Shown here piece by piece: positions 49,251-58,828 of a DNA stretch of 64,000 nt. The notes below the pieces were generated by a model. That model did no database searches, was not told the DNA's origin, and saw nothing but the letters and a program-made list of their open reading frames with translations. The stretch comes from Cyanobacteria bacterium SIG26 (GTDB taxonomy: Bacteria > Cyanobacteriota > Vampirovibrionia > Gastranaerophilales > Gastranaerophilaceae): assembly GCA_015152555.1 (NCBI GenBank), contig SUTS01000012.1:1-64000 (forward strand), in the 5' to 3' direction. The position numbers were made by a program, and so were the translations under genes. Every line of letters starts with the position of its first letter. Positions within the stretch are counted from its first letter, which is position 1.

Positions 49251-51557
49251 TTGAAAAAATATCTTTTAATATCACTTTTAATATTATCATTATCCGGCGT
49301 GACTTATGCCTTAGAAGCTGATGGGGAAGTTGCTGCTATTTCACCTGAAGATTTGCAGGAAGAAACTTTTTTCCGTTCTCCAATGAGCAAAGTTATGCCT
49401 GATATTAGACAAGATCCTGTGTATAGAAGTTTTGATACTTATTCTTCTGTCAGATCAGGTGTTGAAACCAGTGAAATAGATTCTGATAAAATGCCGTGGG
49501 TCAAACAAATGCGTTTAAAAGCAACAAGTAAATGGGCTGAGATTACATCAGAAGATAAACCTACTGATAAAAATAAGAAGACAATTGGTCAACGTTTGAG
49601 TCGGTTTAAGTTTTGGGAAAATGAAGAAGAATTAAATGATGAAGATGTAGAATTTGAGGCAGAAGAAGGCTCAATTGCTCATGTTATCCAAAATAAAATT
49701 GCAAATGATATCGAACAAGATAAGCAAGATGGTGTAGTATCTTTAGAATCAGGGATATCCGAGCAGGTTACTGAAAAACAATTGCAATTAGATTCAGATA
49801 ATGTTTACTTTGATGAAGATACAAGCGAAATGGTTGCCGACGGACGCCCAAAATTGTATTTACCTCCGCAAAATATAACTGTCATTGCTGATAAAATGAC
49901 ATATAATGAAGATTCAAATATTTTAAAAGCTATTGGAGATGTCCTTGTATTACGAGATGGAATGCCGACAAAGGGTGATTATTTTGAAGTAGATATGAAT
50001 GAAGAATCCATGTTTATGGATAATGTCGAGTCTAAAACTGAATCTATGATGATGAATGCTCGTGTGGCAAAACATGAAAATTCTCTTTTGATTTTAGAAG
50101 ACGGGAATTTTCATTCTGATGTTTCAGAAATACATAGAATGTCTGCAAGGATGATAGGTCCTAGATTTATAAATATGCAGCTTTCCGAGGATGAAAGATC
50201 GTATTTCTTAAGTGATCCGAGGGGTAATAAGTTGCATATTAATGCTGAAAAAATTTATGTTGATGCACGTGAAAATCATGATGTATTCACTGTTAAAAAT
50301 ATGGAAATTCGTCGTCAGGGTAAATATTGGTTTAGCTGGCCAAGTTTAACTGCTTATACCGATAAAGAACGTAAATTTTTTGAAGCTAATTATCCGGAGT
50401 TAGGAACAAAACGTAAGGTTGGTATGTTTATCGGTCCTGGATTTGTGTTTAGCGGTCCGGGCGGCTCCGTTATGAAAGCTATACCATTTTTAAACTATCA
50501 ACATGGTGATTTTGGATTTGGTGGAGCTTTAAAATATTTAAATACATTTAACCATACAGAATTAGGTTATGGGTCTGCTGCGGATATATTTTTCTTAAAA
50601 GGTCGTCAAAGATTAGATGATAATTTATATTTGCAATATTCATCAAATACCTTTATGGATGAATGGTTTATGGGCGCTCGTATGCCAAAATATATGGCAG
50701 AGGTTTTCTATGATAAGGGGTACACTAAACATAATTTCTTGGCTCCCGGTAAAACCTTAACATTTAGACATCGTGCAGGTTTTGGTTTTATGGAAGATAA
50801 CGATAGAAATTATTATGGTGAAAAGTTTAAGCGTCCAAGTACTTCAACTTCAAGAACTCGTTATATGGCTGAAATTCGTCAAGGTATATATTCTTATGCA
50901 AATGAAGAAAAAGATTTTTACTTTGATTTTGGGTTTGTAATGCAAGGTTCTGCTGCTATATATGGAAATGGCGACACTCAATTTGTAGGTCGAGTTGGTC
51001 CTACAACCCATATTCAATATAAAAACTGGATGCAGGATTTGGCATATTTCCAAGCCGGATATGAAGATAATACACCATTACCGAGATTTGATGCTTATCG
51101 TTACGGTAGTTCCAGTGTTCGTATTTCTGAAATTATCCGTTTGAACAAATATTTTTCTGTCGGTTGGCAAGGTATGGCTAATTTGAGTAATGATTCTCCA
51201 AATGGTAAAATATTCCAAGAAAACCGCTTCGTATTTGCATTGGGACCTGATGATTTAAAAATTCGTTTAGGATATGATTTTGTGCGACGTACGACTTATT
51301 TTGGTTTTGATGTGGCGTTTGATACAAAAGGTACATCAATAGATTACGGCAGAATGGAAATCAAAAATCCGGAAAGGTTAGGAAAACGTAAAGAGCGTGA
51401 AGCTCATAAAAATACTTTCACACCGGCGGTTAGACAGGTAAACGAGTTAAATGTAGCCAGTAAACAGCAAAGTCCTCAGATAAAACCAAAACGTGCGGTC
51501 TTAAGGCATGCTCAAGTTCTGGATATAGAGGATCCTATAAAGGAAATGGTGCAGTAA
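49251..51557 (+). CDS. LptD/OstA-like outer-membrane protein
   Basis: A 768-residue exported protein with a TTG start after AAGAAGGT. It has a signal peptide (about residues 1-20) and an acidic linker. An OstA/LptA-like jellyroll follows (about 180-275; YLPPQNITVIADKMTYNEDSN, KAIGDVLVLRDG), then a long beta-rich region of alternating aromatic strands (about 350-710) fitting an outer-membrane barrel. A Lys/Arg-rich tail ends it. With lpxI and lpxB downstream, a role in placing lipopolysaccharide in the outer membrane is likely, but the barrel is diverged from typical LptD. Confidence 0.75.
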   Translation: MKKYLLISLLILSLSGVTYALEADGEVAAISPEDLQEETFFRSPMSKVMPDIRQDPVYRSFDTYSSVRSGVETSEIDSDKMPWVKQMRLKATSKWAEITSEDKPTDKNKKTIGQRLSRFKFWENEEELNDEDVEFEAEEGSIAHVIQNKIANDIEQDKQDGVVSLESGISEQVTEKQLQLDSDNVYFDEDTSEMVADGRPKLYLPPQNITVIADKMTYNEDSNILKAIGDVLVLRDGMPTKGDYFEVDMNEESMFMDNVESKTESMMMNARVAKHENSLLILEDGNFHSDVSEIHRMSARMIGPRFINMQLSEDERSYFLSDPRGNKLHINAEKIYVDARENHDVFTVKNMEIRRQGKYWFSWPSLTAYTDKERKFFEANYPELGTKRKVGMFIGPGFVFSGPGGSVMKAIPFLNYQHGDFGFGGALKYLNTFNHTELGYGSAADIFFLKGRQRLDDNLYLQYSSNTFMDEWFMGARMPKYMAEVFYDKGYTKHNFLAPGKTLTFRHRAGFGFMEDNDRNYYGEKFKRPSTSTSRTRYMAEIRQGIYSYANEEKDFYFDFGFVMQGSAAIYGNGDTQFVGRVGPTTHIQYKNWMQDLAYFQAGYEDNTPLPRFDAYRYGSSSVRISEIIRLNKYFSVGWQGMANLSNDSPNGKIFQENRFVFALGPDDLKIRLGYDFVRRTTYFGFDVAFDTKGTSIDYGRMEIKNPERLGKRKEREAHKNTFTPAVRQVNELNVASKQQSPQIKPKRAVLRHAQVLDIEDPIKEMVQ

Positions 51558-51558
51558 A

Positions 51559-52176
51559 ATGTTAGATGTATTAAAACAAGAAATCAGATTATATGGTGTT
51601 GGCGCCGGTAGTAAGGGGTATACTCCCGGGATTTCCGGTAATATTTCTGCGCGTTATAATGACAAAGTTCTTATAACTTCATCGGGTTCAGCTAACGGTT
51701 ATTTAAAAAATGAGGATTTGGTTTTAATCGACTTTGACGGTAATTTGCTTAGTGGTGTTACAAAAGCATCTACAGAAAAATATCTTCATTTGGAGTTTTA
51801 TAAAAAACGCCCTGACATAAATGCGATTTTTCATGTTCATTCTCCATATCTTACGGCGTTTGCGTCAGCTCATGTGGCTTTAACTGAAGATATTTCTCCT
51901 GAAATTATATATTGTTTTGGTCAAATTCCATTAGCAGAATATGCAATTCCTGGTTCTCAAGAATTGGTTGATAAAACGGCTAAGTTTTTTGATGATTATG
52001 ATGTTGTGTTGTTAGCAAATCACGGGGTTATCGTTGGAGGAAAAACAGTTCAAGATGCATATTTAAAACTCGATCTTGCAGAAAATTATGCAAAAACAAT
52101 TATTTGTACAAAATTTCTTGGTGGTGCTAAAATATTACCAGAAGAAGAAGTGAAAAAGATTTATTCATTAAGATAG
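51559..52176 (+). CDS. Class II aldolase/adducin-family protein
   Basis: A 205-residue zinc-dependent aldolase-fold protein. GISGNISAR (phosphate loop), SSGSANG, the catalytic Glu in KASTEKYLH, HVHSPY (zinc HxH) and ANHGVIVGG (third His) are complete. Family members include fuculose-phosphate and ribulose-phosphate 4-aldolases/epimerases and dehydratases such as MtnB. It is placed between the LptD-like gene and lpxI with 1- and 21-base gaps; a part in supplying a sugar for the outer leaflet is possible, but substrate is unknown. Confidence 0.87.
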   Translation: MLDVLKQEIRLYGVGAGSKGYTPGISGNISARYNDKVLITSSGSANGYLKNEDLVLIDFDGNLLSGVTKASTEKYLHLEFYKKRPDINAIFHVHSPYLTAFASAHVALTEDISPEIIYCFGQIPLAEYAIPGSQELVDKTAKFFDDYDVVLLANHGVIVGGKTVQDAYLKLDLAENYAKTIICTKFLGGAKILPEEEVKKIYSLR

Positions 52177-52197
52177 CTAGTAAAAGAGGTAAATAAA

Positions 52198-53013
52198 GTG
52201 TCAATAATTTTAGAAAATAAGCAAGGATTAATAGCAGGCGATGGTTCTTTACCGGTCAAAATGGCTCAGCACGCAAGCAAAAATGGTTTTGAAGTTGTTT
52301 GTATTTCTCTTGCAAAAGATAATTTGAAAGAGTTGAAAAAATATTGTTCAAAGGTTTATAGTTGCCATCCTGGGGAAGTTGACAGGATAGAATCAATTTT
52401 GAAAGACGAGCAAATTAAGCAAATGACTTTTTTAGGAAAAGTTCATAAAAAAGTATTGTTACAATTGCACAAATTTGACAAGCGCGCTGTTGAGCTTATT
52501 AAAGAAGCTTCCAGACTAAATGATGACCAAGTAATGTTGATGATTGTAGATGAGTTGGCAAAAATTGGGATTGAAGTTTTGGATCAAACTATTTTTATTA
52601 AAAATCTAATGATTCCTGCAGGTGTTCTTGGTGCCCATAAGCCTACAGTTGCGCAAATGGAAGATGTTAATTATGGTTTTTGGCTAGCAAAAGAAATGGG
52701 CAAGTTAGATGTTGGTCAATCTGTTGTGATTAAAGATAAAATGATTATGGCTGTTGAAGCAATAGAAGGTACAGATGTTTGTATAAAACGTGGTGCAAAG
52801 TTAGCAAAAAGTGGAGCGGTTGTTGTAAAAGTTGCTAAACCTAAACAAGATAAACGTTTTGATATACCTGCAATTGGAATGAGGACATTGAGAACAATGG
52901 CTCATCGAAATGCATCTTTAATTGCTGTTGAGGCAAATGAGACAATTATTGTTGATCAAGAAAAAGTTATCAAGTATGCTGATGAACACAATATAGTAAT
53001 AATGGCAGTATAG
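52198..53013 (+). CDS. lpxI: UDP-2,3-diacylglucosamine pyrophosphatase LpxI
   Basis: A 271-residue DUF1009/LpxI protein hydrolysing UDP-2,3-diacylglucosamine to lipid X. GLIAGDGSLPVKMA, LGKVHKKVL, VEAIEGTDVCIKRG and KPKQDKRFDIPAIG are family signatures. GTG start with AAGAGGT upstream. LpxI replaces LpxH in alpha-proteobacteria, cyanobacteria-related and other lineages. Directly followed by lpxB. Confidence 0.94.
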   Translation: MSIILENKQGLIAGDGSLPVKMAQHASKNGFEVVCISLAKDNLKELKKYCSKVYSCHPGEVDRIESILKDEQIKQMTFLGKVHKKVLLQLHKFDKRAVELIKEASRLNDDQVMLMIVDELAKIGIEVLDQTIFIKNLMIPAGVLGAHKPTVAQMEDVNYGFWLAKEMGKLDVGQSVVIKDKMIMAVEAIEGTDVCIKRGAKLAKSGAVVVKVAKPKQDKRFDIPAIGMRTLRTMAHRNASLIAVEANETIIVDQEKVIKYADEHNIVIMAV

Positions 53014-54138
53014 ATGAAAAAAATATTTATAATAACAGGTGAATATTCAGGAGATATCCACGCATCTAATGTAGTAAAAAGTTTACGTGCGTTAGGTTGT
53101 GATTTAGAAATCGAAGGTATAGGTGGTGTTAATTTGGCCAAAACCGGTATAAAGTTATTTTCTAATCATGAAAAAATGTCATCTGTTGGTATTTCTGCAA
53201 AAATTCTATGGAATCATTTTAAGTTAGGAAAATCTCTTGTCGATTACCTTGTGAAAGATTATAAACCTGATTTGGTATTATTAATTGATTATGGTGCTTT
53301 TAACTTGTCTGTTGCTAAATTTTTACATGCTGCGGGTATAAAAGTATTTTATTATATTCCTCCTCAGGTTTGGGCAAGTAGGAAGTATCGAATAAAATTA
53401 ATTAAAAAATTTGTGGATAAGGTATTGTGTATTTTCCCGTTTGAAAAGCCTTTATACGCGCAGTACGGAATAGATACGCATTATTGTGGACATCCTTTGG
53501 TGTCACAATTACCGTTAGCTGCTAATCGCAGGGAGTTTTTTAAAAAGCACGGATTAGATTCTGATAAAAAATTGGTGTCAGTGTTCCCGGGTTCCAGAGA
53601 ATTTGAGTTGAAAAATTTAATGGAAATCTTTATAAAATCTGTAAAGGTATTACAGCACAAACATCCGGATTTACAGTTTTGTATGTCACAGGCTCCAAAT
53701 TTGTCCGATGAGGTCTATCAAAAATATTTTAAAGATTGTGATATAAAATTGATCAAAGGTGAAAATCATGGGCTTTTAAGTGTGTCTGATGCGTTGATTT
53801 TAGCATCCGGAACTGTAGCGTTAGAGGCTTGTTTGTATAAGACTCCTATGATTATTGCATATCGAGGACCTCAGATTCTGTATTGGATTTATTTGTTGGT
53901 TAGATGTATAAAACGAGTTTCTTTACCGAATATAATTGCCGATAAATCTATTGTCCCTGAGCTTATTCAAAATGATTTGACTGTTACTAATATTGTTTAT
54001 GAAATAGAGGAATTATTATATAATCAACAAAAACGAGACGAAAATATTAGTCAATTAGGTCGGGTAAAAGAGTTTTTATCAGATAAAAATTCGGCGTTAG
54101 AGGTTGCTAAGGTTATTGATACTGAATTGTTTTCGTAA
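53014..54138 (+). CDS. lpxB: Lipid-A-disaccharide synthase
   Basis: A 374-residue GT19 enzyme condensing lipid X with UDP-diacylglucosamine to the lipid A disaccharide. IITGEYSGDIHASNVV, GIGGVNLAKTG, YYIPPQVWASR, FPFEKPLY, CGHPLV, FPGSREFELKNL and LASGTVALEACLYKTPMIIAYR are all present. The ATG follows the lpxI stop with no gap, implying coupling. Together these genes show a lipopolysaccharide-bearing outer membrane. Confidence 0.96.
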   Translation: MKKIFIITGEYSGDIHASNVVKSLRALGCDLEIEGIGGVNLAKTGIKLFSNHEKMSSVGISAKILWNHFKLGKSLVDYLVKDYKPDLVLLIDYGAFNLSVAKFLHAAGIKVFYYIPPQVWASRKYRIKLIKKFVDKVLCIFPFEKPLYAQYGIDTHYCGHPLVSQLPLAANRREFFKKHGLDSDKKLVSVFPGSREFELKNLMEIFIKSVKVLQHKHPDLQFCMSQAPNLSDEVYQKYFKDCDIKLIKGENHGLLSVSDALILASGTVALEACLYKTPMIIAYRGPQILYWIYLLVRCIKRVSLPNIIADKSIVPELIQNDLTVTNIVYEIEELLYNQQKRDENISQLGRVKEFLSDKNSALEVAKVIDTELFS

Positions 54139-54215
54139 TATATGTTTACAACATTCAAAAACAGCGCAATTTTTATTCTTTATGGTCTTTAATATTGGTG
54201 TAGGCTAGTGATTTT

Positions 54216-55931
54216 ATGTTAAATAATTCAATTCCAAAATTTGAATTAAAATCTATAAATACATTCGGTCAAGTTGCTAACAGAAAACCGAGTGATTATT
54301 GGTTGCCTACTCAAACTTCAAATGAAAATCCGGATAAATATGTAAGTAGAGAGGATATTAACGAGTCAAATGAAACTTCACTAAAAGCCTTGATTATAAC
54401 TCCTTCAGAAGCTCGAAAAACCAAAAATATTAAAACAATTGGTTTATCTATTGCGGGAGCCACTGTTATAACAACAGCAACTTTGTTCTTTTTGTTAAAG
54501 GGTGGTCCAAAAGGTTTGTCAAAGAACTTTCAACGGATGAAGGATTTTTTGGCGCGTAAAATACAAAGTACTAAATTAGAAACGGATGAAATAAAATCAT
54601 TTGCCGATAAGGTTTATTTGTTTGCCTATAAGTGTGTAGATGCAGGGATGAAAAGGGTTGAGGCCATAAATAATTTTACGTCATTTAAAGATGTTGTATT
54701 TAAGAAAATGATGTACCTGACAAAGCCGTTAGAGAATGTCCATAATGGTATCACAAAGATGTTTGAACGTATTGGGCGTCAATCTGTTCTTGATTCTTAT
54801 GATAAAACCGGTAAAAATTTAAAAATAGCGCTTTCAAAAGCAGAAATCGTTACTTCAAATGCGCGCAAGCACAATCCTTCTGAAATCGTTGAGATCAATG
54901 GTAAAAAACTAACTAGGGCTCAATGGTTTGATAAGGCTAAAGAGCTAGAGACAGAACTTCAAGAACAATTTTTGGAAAATTTTGCCGGAGAATCGTTAAA
55001 AGGCAGATATCATAGGATTAAAAAAACAGTAGAAATTGTTAAAACTTCTTTTGATAAATTAGGGAAATTCTTTTCAAAAGATATTTATAGAAATTTTATG
55101 GCCGAGGTGTTGTTGGTTGATCCAAAACGTGCACTCCAGGCTGATGTTATTTCAAAACGTCGAGCTATGACTTTTTCTCGTAAAGACTTGTGGAAAGACG
55201 CGGATGATAGAATCATGCGAATAACAGGCATGTTATCTTTTAATGATGCTGAGCAAATATATAGGCTTCGTCAAATTAGGGTGATGCTTAATGACTTTAC
55301 GAAGGTTACTAAACAAACCCCTAAATTACGGAATGATATCTTGGCACAAATAAAATTATTAGAAAATTTATTAAAAGAAAATCCGTCAAAATTTGGAACT
55401 GAACAAAATTATAATAAATTAATGTTTGAAATAATTGATTTAAAAGGATTAGTTGAAGGTTATAAGCCAGGGAATTTACAAGAATTAGGTAAAATATATA
55501 AATATCTTCTACCAAAGAAAGAATATAAAGCTATTTCCGGAGCTTATCAAGAATATATTTCTTCTTTAGACAAATCTATTCGATTGGAAACAGAAGAATT
55601 CCCTAGTAAATTAAGAGATTTAGCACTTGGTTCTGCTCCGACCGATATTTTATCAATTCTGGGCGGGCTTGGTGTTTTGGGCTATCAATTGGGTAAGTCA
55701 GAAAATAACGAGCAGCGTACATCAATTTCTTTGAAATATGGAATACCTGCTCTTGCCGGTATTGGTGTATCTTTATATTGTAATGCTAAATTATTTGCCG
55801 GCACTAAATCTTTAATAATTGGTACGATATCGTCTTTGGCTCTTAATAAACTGGGTGTATTGGCTGATGATGGATTAAAAGAATATTTAAAAAATAAAAA
55901 GAAATCTGCAAGTTCAACTAAATCTGTATAA
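54216..55931 (+). CDS. Large lineage-type hypothetical protein with membrane ends
   Basis: A 571-residue protein, not recognised. Polar Asn-rich N-terminus (~70 residues), one membrane segment at about 79-96 (SIAGATVITTATLFFLL), then ~370 residues of Lys/Glu-rich helices that look like a long alpha-helical bundle or coiled coil, and a C-terminal Gly-rich hydrophobic region (about 475-545: ILSILGGLGVLGYQLG; YGIPALAGIGVSLYCNAKL; IIGTISSLALNKLGVL). Layout suggests an inner-membrane protein with a large helical domain. No Shine-Dalgarno before the ATG. Similar in style to the proteins at 11461 and 32673. Confidence 0.8.
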   Translation: MLNNSIPKFELKSINTFGQVANRKPSDYWLPTQTSNENPDKYVSREDINESNETSLKALIITPSEARKTKNIKTIGLSIAGATVITTATLFFLLKGGPKGLSKNFQRMKDFLARKIQSTKLETDEIKSFADKVYLFAYKCVDAGMKRVEAINNFTSFKDVVFKKMMYLTKPLENVHNGITKMFERIGRQSVLDSYDKTGKNLKIALSKAEIVTSNARKHNPSEIVEINGKKLTRAQWFDKAKELETELQEQFLENFAGESLKGRYHRIKKTVEIVKTSFDKLGKFFSKDIYRNFMAEVLLVDPKRALQADVISKRRAMTFSRKDLWKDADDRIMRITGMLSFNDAEQIYRLRQIRVMLNDFTKVTKQTPKLRNDILAQIKLLENLLKENPSKFGTEQNYNKLMFEIIDLKGLVEGYKPGNLQELGKIYKYLLPKKEYKAISGAYQEYISSLDKSIRLETEEFPSKLRDLALGSAPTDILSILGGLGVLGYQLGKSENNEQRTSISLKYGIPALAGIGVSLYCNAKLFAGTKSLIIGTISSLALNKLGVLADDGLKEYLKNKKKSASSTKSV

Positions 55932-56014
55932 TAATTATTATATTATCAAAATCCTCCAAAGGTTGTATAGCTAAATTCTTGCTTTTTGCTAAAATCTCAT
56001 AATGGAGGGTTGAT

Positions 56015-57049
56015 ATGCCTACATTAACCATAAGAGAAAAATTAGAACAAAGAGAATTTAATGTATTAAGTGATATTGCTACAAAATCGGCTAATTCAAA
56101 AGGGCGTAAAGTTGATGAGCCAAAGTCTGATATGCGTACTGATTTTCAAAGAGATAGAGATAGGATTTTGCATTCAAAAGCTTTTAGAAGGCTTAAACAT
56201 AAAACTCAAGTGTTTTTATCTCCATTTGATGACCATTTTAGAACTCGTTTAACTCATACTTTAGAGGTTTCGCAGATAGGCAGGACAATTGCTAGGGCGC
56301 TTGATTTAAATGAAGATTTGGTTGAAGCAATATCTTTAGGGCATGATTTAGGGCATACTCCTTTTGGGCATTGCGGTGAAAGTGTATTAAATGAGCTTGT
56401 GGATGGTGGTTTTTATCATAATCTGCAAAGTGTAAGGGTTGTTGAAGTCCTTGAAAATTTAAATCTTTGTCAGGAAACTATTGACGGTATAAGAACTCAT
56501 AGTTGGGGATTTAAACCAATGACTCCTGAGGCAAAAGTTGTACAACTTGCTGATAAAATTGCATATATTAACCATGATATTGAAGATTCTATAAGAGCCG
56601 GAGTTATTTCAGAAGAAGATTTACCAAAAGATTGTATAGAATATTTTTCTTCTGATCAAAGTAAACGTTTGAATAAAATGATTACTGAGGTTGTCAATAA
56701 TTCGATCGGTAAAGAAGATATATTAATGGGTGAGGAAGCTTGGGGTTATACTACAAAACTTCGTGAGTGGATGTTTGCAAATGTTTATAACGATGAGTGT
56801 ATTGCAAAACTTGAAGAAACAAAAGCGCGTCGGGTAATCAAAGAATTATTCTATTATTATTGTGTAAAATTAAAACCTGTTTGCCCTGAAGATAAAATAA
56901 TTAGAGTTGTTACGGATTATATTTCCGGCATGACTGATAGATATGCCGTAGAAAGGTTTAAAGAAAACTTTATCCCTACAGGTTTAAAATCCGGTGCTCG
57001 TGAAGATTATTTATTTAAATTGGCTCAGCAGTCGTTTGATAATAGATAA
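56015..57049 (+). CDS. dgt: dGTPase-like HD phosphohydrolase
   Basis: A 344-residue dGTP triphosphohydrolase-family protein. RDRILHSKAFRRLKHKTQVF, HTLEVSQIGRTIARAL, GHDLGHTPFGHCGE (HD metal site) and DKIAYINHDIEDSIRAG are diagnostic. It is the short (~340) bacterial form; it would help set dNTP pools. GGAGGG lies 6 bases before the ATG. Confidence 0.93.
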   Translation: MPTLTIREKLEQREFNVLSDIATKSANSKGRKVDEPKSDMRTDFQRDRDRILHSKAFRRLKHKTQVFLSPFDDHFRTRLTHTLEVSQIGRTIARALDLNEDLVEAISLGHDLGHTPFGHCGESVLNELVDGGFYHNLQSVRVVEVLENLNLCQETIDGIRTHSWGFKPMTPEAKVVQLADKIAYINHDIEDSIRAGVISEEDLPKDCIEYFSSDQSKRLNKMITEVVNNSIGKEDILMGEEAWGYTTKLREWMFANVYNDECIAKLEETKARRVIKELFYYYCVKLKPVCPEDKIIRVVTDYISGMTDRYAVERFKENFIPTGLKSGAREDYLFKLAQQSFDNR

Positions 57050-57063
57050 TTTCACAAAAAAAA

Positions 57064-57096
57064 GCGACTTAGAAGAAAGCCGCCTGGAATTTTTTT
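57064..57096 (+). terminator. Probable terminator after dgt
   Basis: GCGACTT (57064-57070) pairs with AAGCCGC (57077-57083) with one mismatch, followed by a seven-T run (57090-57096). The remaining gap to 57332 is AT-rich with no other gene seen. Confidence 0.55.
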
Positions 57097-57332
57097 ACAA
57101 TTCCTCGTAATAGTGAAGTGTGAAGTGTGTGCTTAAGTCTTGAACTGATTCCTCAATTTTCAAGCACTCCTCGTGTTTACATATATATAAAGTATTTTTT
57201 ATATATAAAATTGCTATATTTTTTACTTTAGGCTTAATAATTCTTCATATAATCAGGAATATAAGAATTTAAGGGTTATATTTTTTTTACTAATAGTTTA
57301 TAATATTAATAAGGACATAAGGAATTCGGGAT

Positions 57333-57551
57333 ATGGTTGGCATTTACTCATCAACAAATAATGGTTTGGAGTCTTCTGGAAAAGTCTCTTATTGGAATTT
57401 GGCAAAATCTACCAACCCGATCAAATTGCACACAAATACCCTTTCTCAAAATAATTTTGCGCATGCTGTGTATGGTGATGGTCCTCATAGTTTATTACGT
57501 CCAGCTTGTGCAAGTGATGTTCTTGCTCAAAACCTTGATATAATCTCATAA
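57333..57551 (+). CDS. 72-residue hypothetical protein
   Basis: A small soluble protein, not recognised. Asn/Ser-rich, with KVSYWNLAKSTNPIKLHTNT and FAHAVYGDGPHSLL, no membrane segment. AAGGA lies 12 bases before the ATG and a TATAAT box about 30 bases upstream supports independent transcription. A competing open frame in another phase overlaps it, but this one has the ribosome site and more normal composition. It resembles in style the 99-residue protein at 29922-30221. Confidence 0.6.
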   Translation: MVGIYSSTNNGLESSGKVSYWNLAKSTNPIKLHTNTLSQNNFAHAVYGDGPHSLLRPACASDVLAQNLDIIS

Positions 57552-57670
57552 TTCAGAATTTTGCTTTGTTAATATTAAGAAATATTAAGCCACTTTTAAC
57601 AAAAAAAGCAATTCTTTAGGAAAAAAATACTTTATATAAGTGTATATAGGAAAGAGGATGACTTTTAATT

Positions 57671-57874
57671 ATGAAAGAACAAGAATTAAACACACTTATG
57701 TCGGTTATTGCAGATCCAATCGAAAATGTTTATAAGATTGAATCGTATCAGGATTTGGCGGAAATTCAAAGAATTATCAGAATTTTTGATATTTCAGAAG
57801 AACAGCATAATAAGCATACTATGCTTTCTATTAAAAACTTGGCAACATTCCGTTTAGTGTTGAGTAATAATTAA
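57671..57874 (+). CDS. 67-residue hypothetical protein
   Basis: A small acidic, helix-rich soluble protein, not recognised (KEQELNTLMSVIADPIENVY; LAEIQRIIRIFDISEEQHNKH). Ribosome site AGAGGA lies rather far (about 13 bases) from the ATG. A strong terminator follows 31 bases after the stop, supporting a real transcript. Could be a small regulator; nothing in the sequence points to a function. Confidence 0.65.
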   Translation: MKEQELNTLMSVIADPIENVYKIESYQDLAEIQRIIRIFDISEEQHNKHTMLSIKNLATFRLVLSNN

Positions 57875-57905
57875 TTCTTGTTTTGAATTAAATGTTTATA
57901 ATATA

Positions 57906-57934
57906 GGGTTCTTGCAAAAATGCAAGAGCCCTTT
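57906..57934. terminator. Bidirectional terminator between the 67-residue protein and dgkA
   Basis: GGGTTCTTGCA (57906-57916) pairs along all 11 bases (one G-T pair) with TGCAAGAGCCC (57921-57931) around an AAAA loop, followed by TTT. Confidence 0.85.
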
Positions 57935-57942
57935 AAGTATGT

Positions 57943-58323
57943 TTAATTTGCAATAAGTGCAGAAAATGCAGGGGCAAAAAGTAATACTCCTATAAAAATT
58001 GCGATTATAGTTACTACTAATACGGCGCCTGCTGCAATATCTTTAGCCATACCGACCATACGAGAATATTTATTGTGAAAGATTGCATCAAGTGAAAATT
58101 CTATTGCGCAGTTAAACATTTCTGCTGAAATAACCGCGGCAATTGTTAGTAATAAAATGCAAAATTTTGTTATTGAAAAGTCGAAATAATAAGCTGTTAA
58201 TAATACTAATACAGCTATAAACATGTGGATTCTTATATTTCGTTCGCTTTTTATTGATAAACGCATGCCTTTTCTTGCGTTTCTAAAAGTATTTGATAAT
58301 CCTTGGCGTTTATATTTTGTCAT
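57943..58323 (-). CDS. dgkA: Diacylglycerol/undecaprenol kinase
   Basis: A 126-residue small membrane kinase. RNARKGMRLSIKSERNIRIH, SAEMFNCAIEFSLD and AKDIAAGAVLV are the family signatures, with three membrane helices. In Gram-positive-type members the substrate is undecaprenol, recycling the wall lipid carrier, and the neighbours here (ybeY, pgpH) are the same as in Firmicutes. Overlaps ybeY by 14 bases. Confidence 0.94.
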   Translation of the reverse strand: MTKYKRQGLSNTFRNARKGMRLSIKSERNIRIHMFIAVLVLLTAYYFDFSITKFCILLLTIAAVISAEMFNCAIEFSLDAIFHNKYSRMVGMAKDIAAGAVLVVTIIAIFIGVLLFAPAFSALIAN

Positions 58324-58828
58324 AAGTTATTCCCATATTTCCTAATGCTTTTTTTTGATATGTGATTACAAAATCAAATTCTTCTTCTGTTTGATGATCA
58401 AAGCCTAACAGATGTAATATCCCGTGACTAATCATAAAGATTAATTCAGTTTCTTTCGAGATTTCTTTCTTGTTTGCTTCTTCATTAATTTTATCTAATC
58501 CTATTATAATCTCTCCTAAATTAATTTCAAAATCGAGAACAAATCTTTCTTCTTTTGTAGAGTCTGCAAATACGGCAAACGTTATTATATCTGCAGGATA
58601 ATCCTTATTTCTGTATTCTTTGTTTATTTCGTGGGTTTTTTTGCTATCACAAAATAAGAAGTCAAAAGCCAGTGTGTTGTAATTATAATCTTTTATGCAG
58701 CATCTTGATTTTATTTCAGGACAAGAGAGATAGAACTCGCAAATTTTTTGAGCGATGTCAATTATATTATCCAGATTTGGTTTCCAACTGTTATAGATGT
58801 TTTCTGCGTATAAGTTATAATTTATCAT
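58310..58828 (-). CDS. ybeY: Endoribonuclease YbeY
   Basis: A 172-residue zinc-dependent RNase for 16S rRNA 3' maturation and ribosome quality control. ISHGILHLLGFDHQTEEE supplies the H-x3-H-x5-H zinc site; NKEYRNKDYPADIITFAV is the conserved front part. Overlaps pgpH by 4 bases and dgkA by 14, a tightly coupled trio. Confidence 0.95.
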   Translation of the reverse strand: MINYNLYAENIYNSWKPNLDNIIDIAQKICEFYLSCPEIKSRCCIKDYNYNTLAFDFLFCDSKKTHEINKEYRNKDYPADIITFAVFADSTKEERFVLDFEINLGEIIIGLDKINEEANKKEISKETELIFMISHGILHLLGFDHQTEEEFDFVITYQKKALGNMGITYDKI

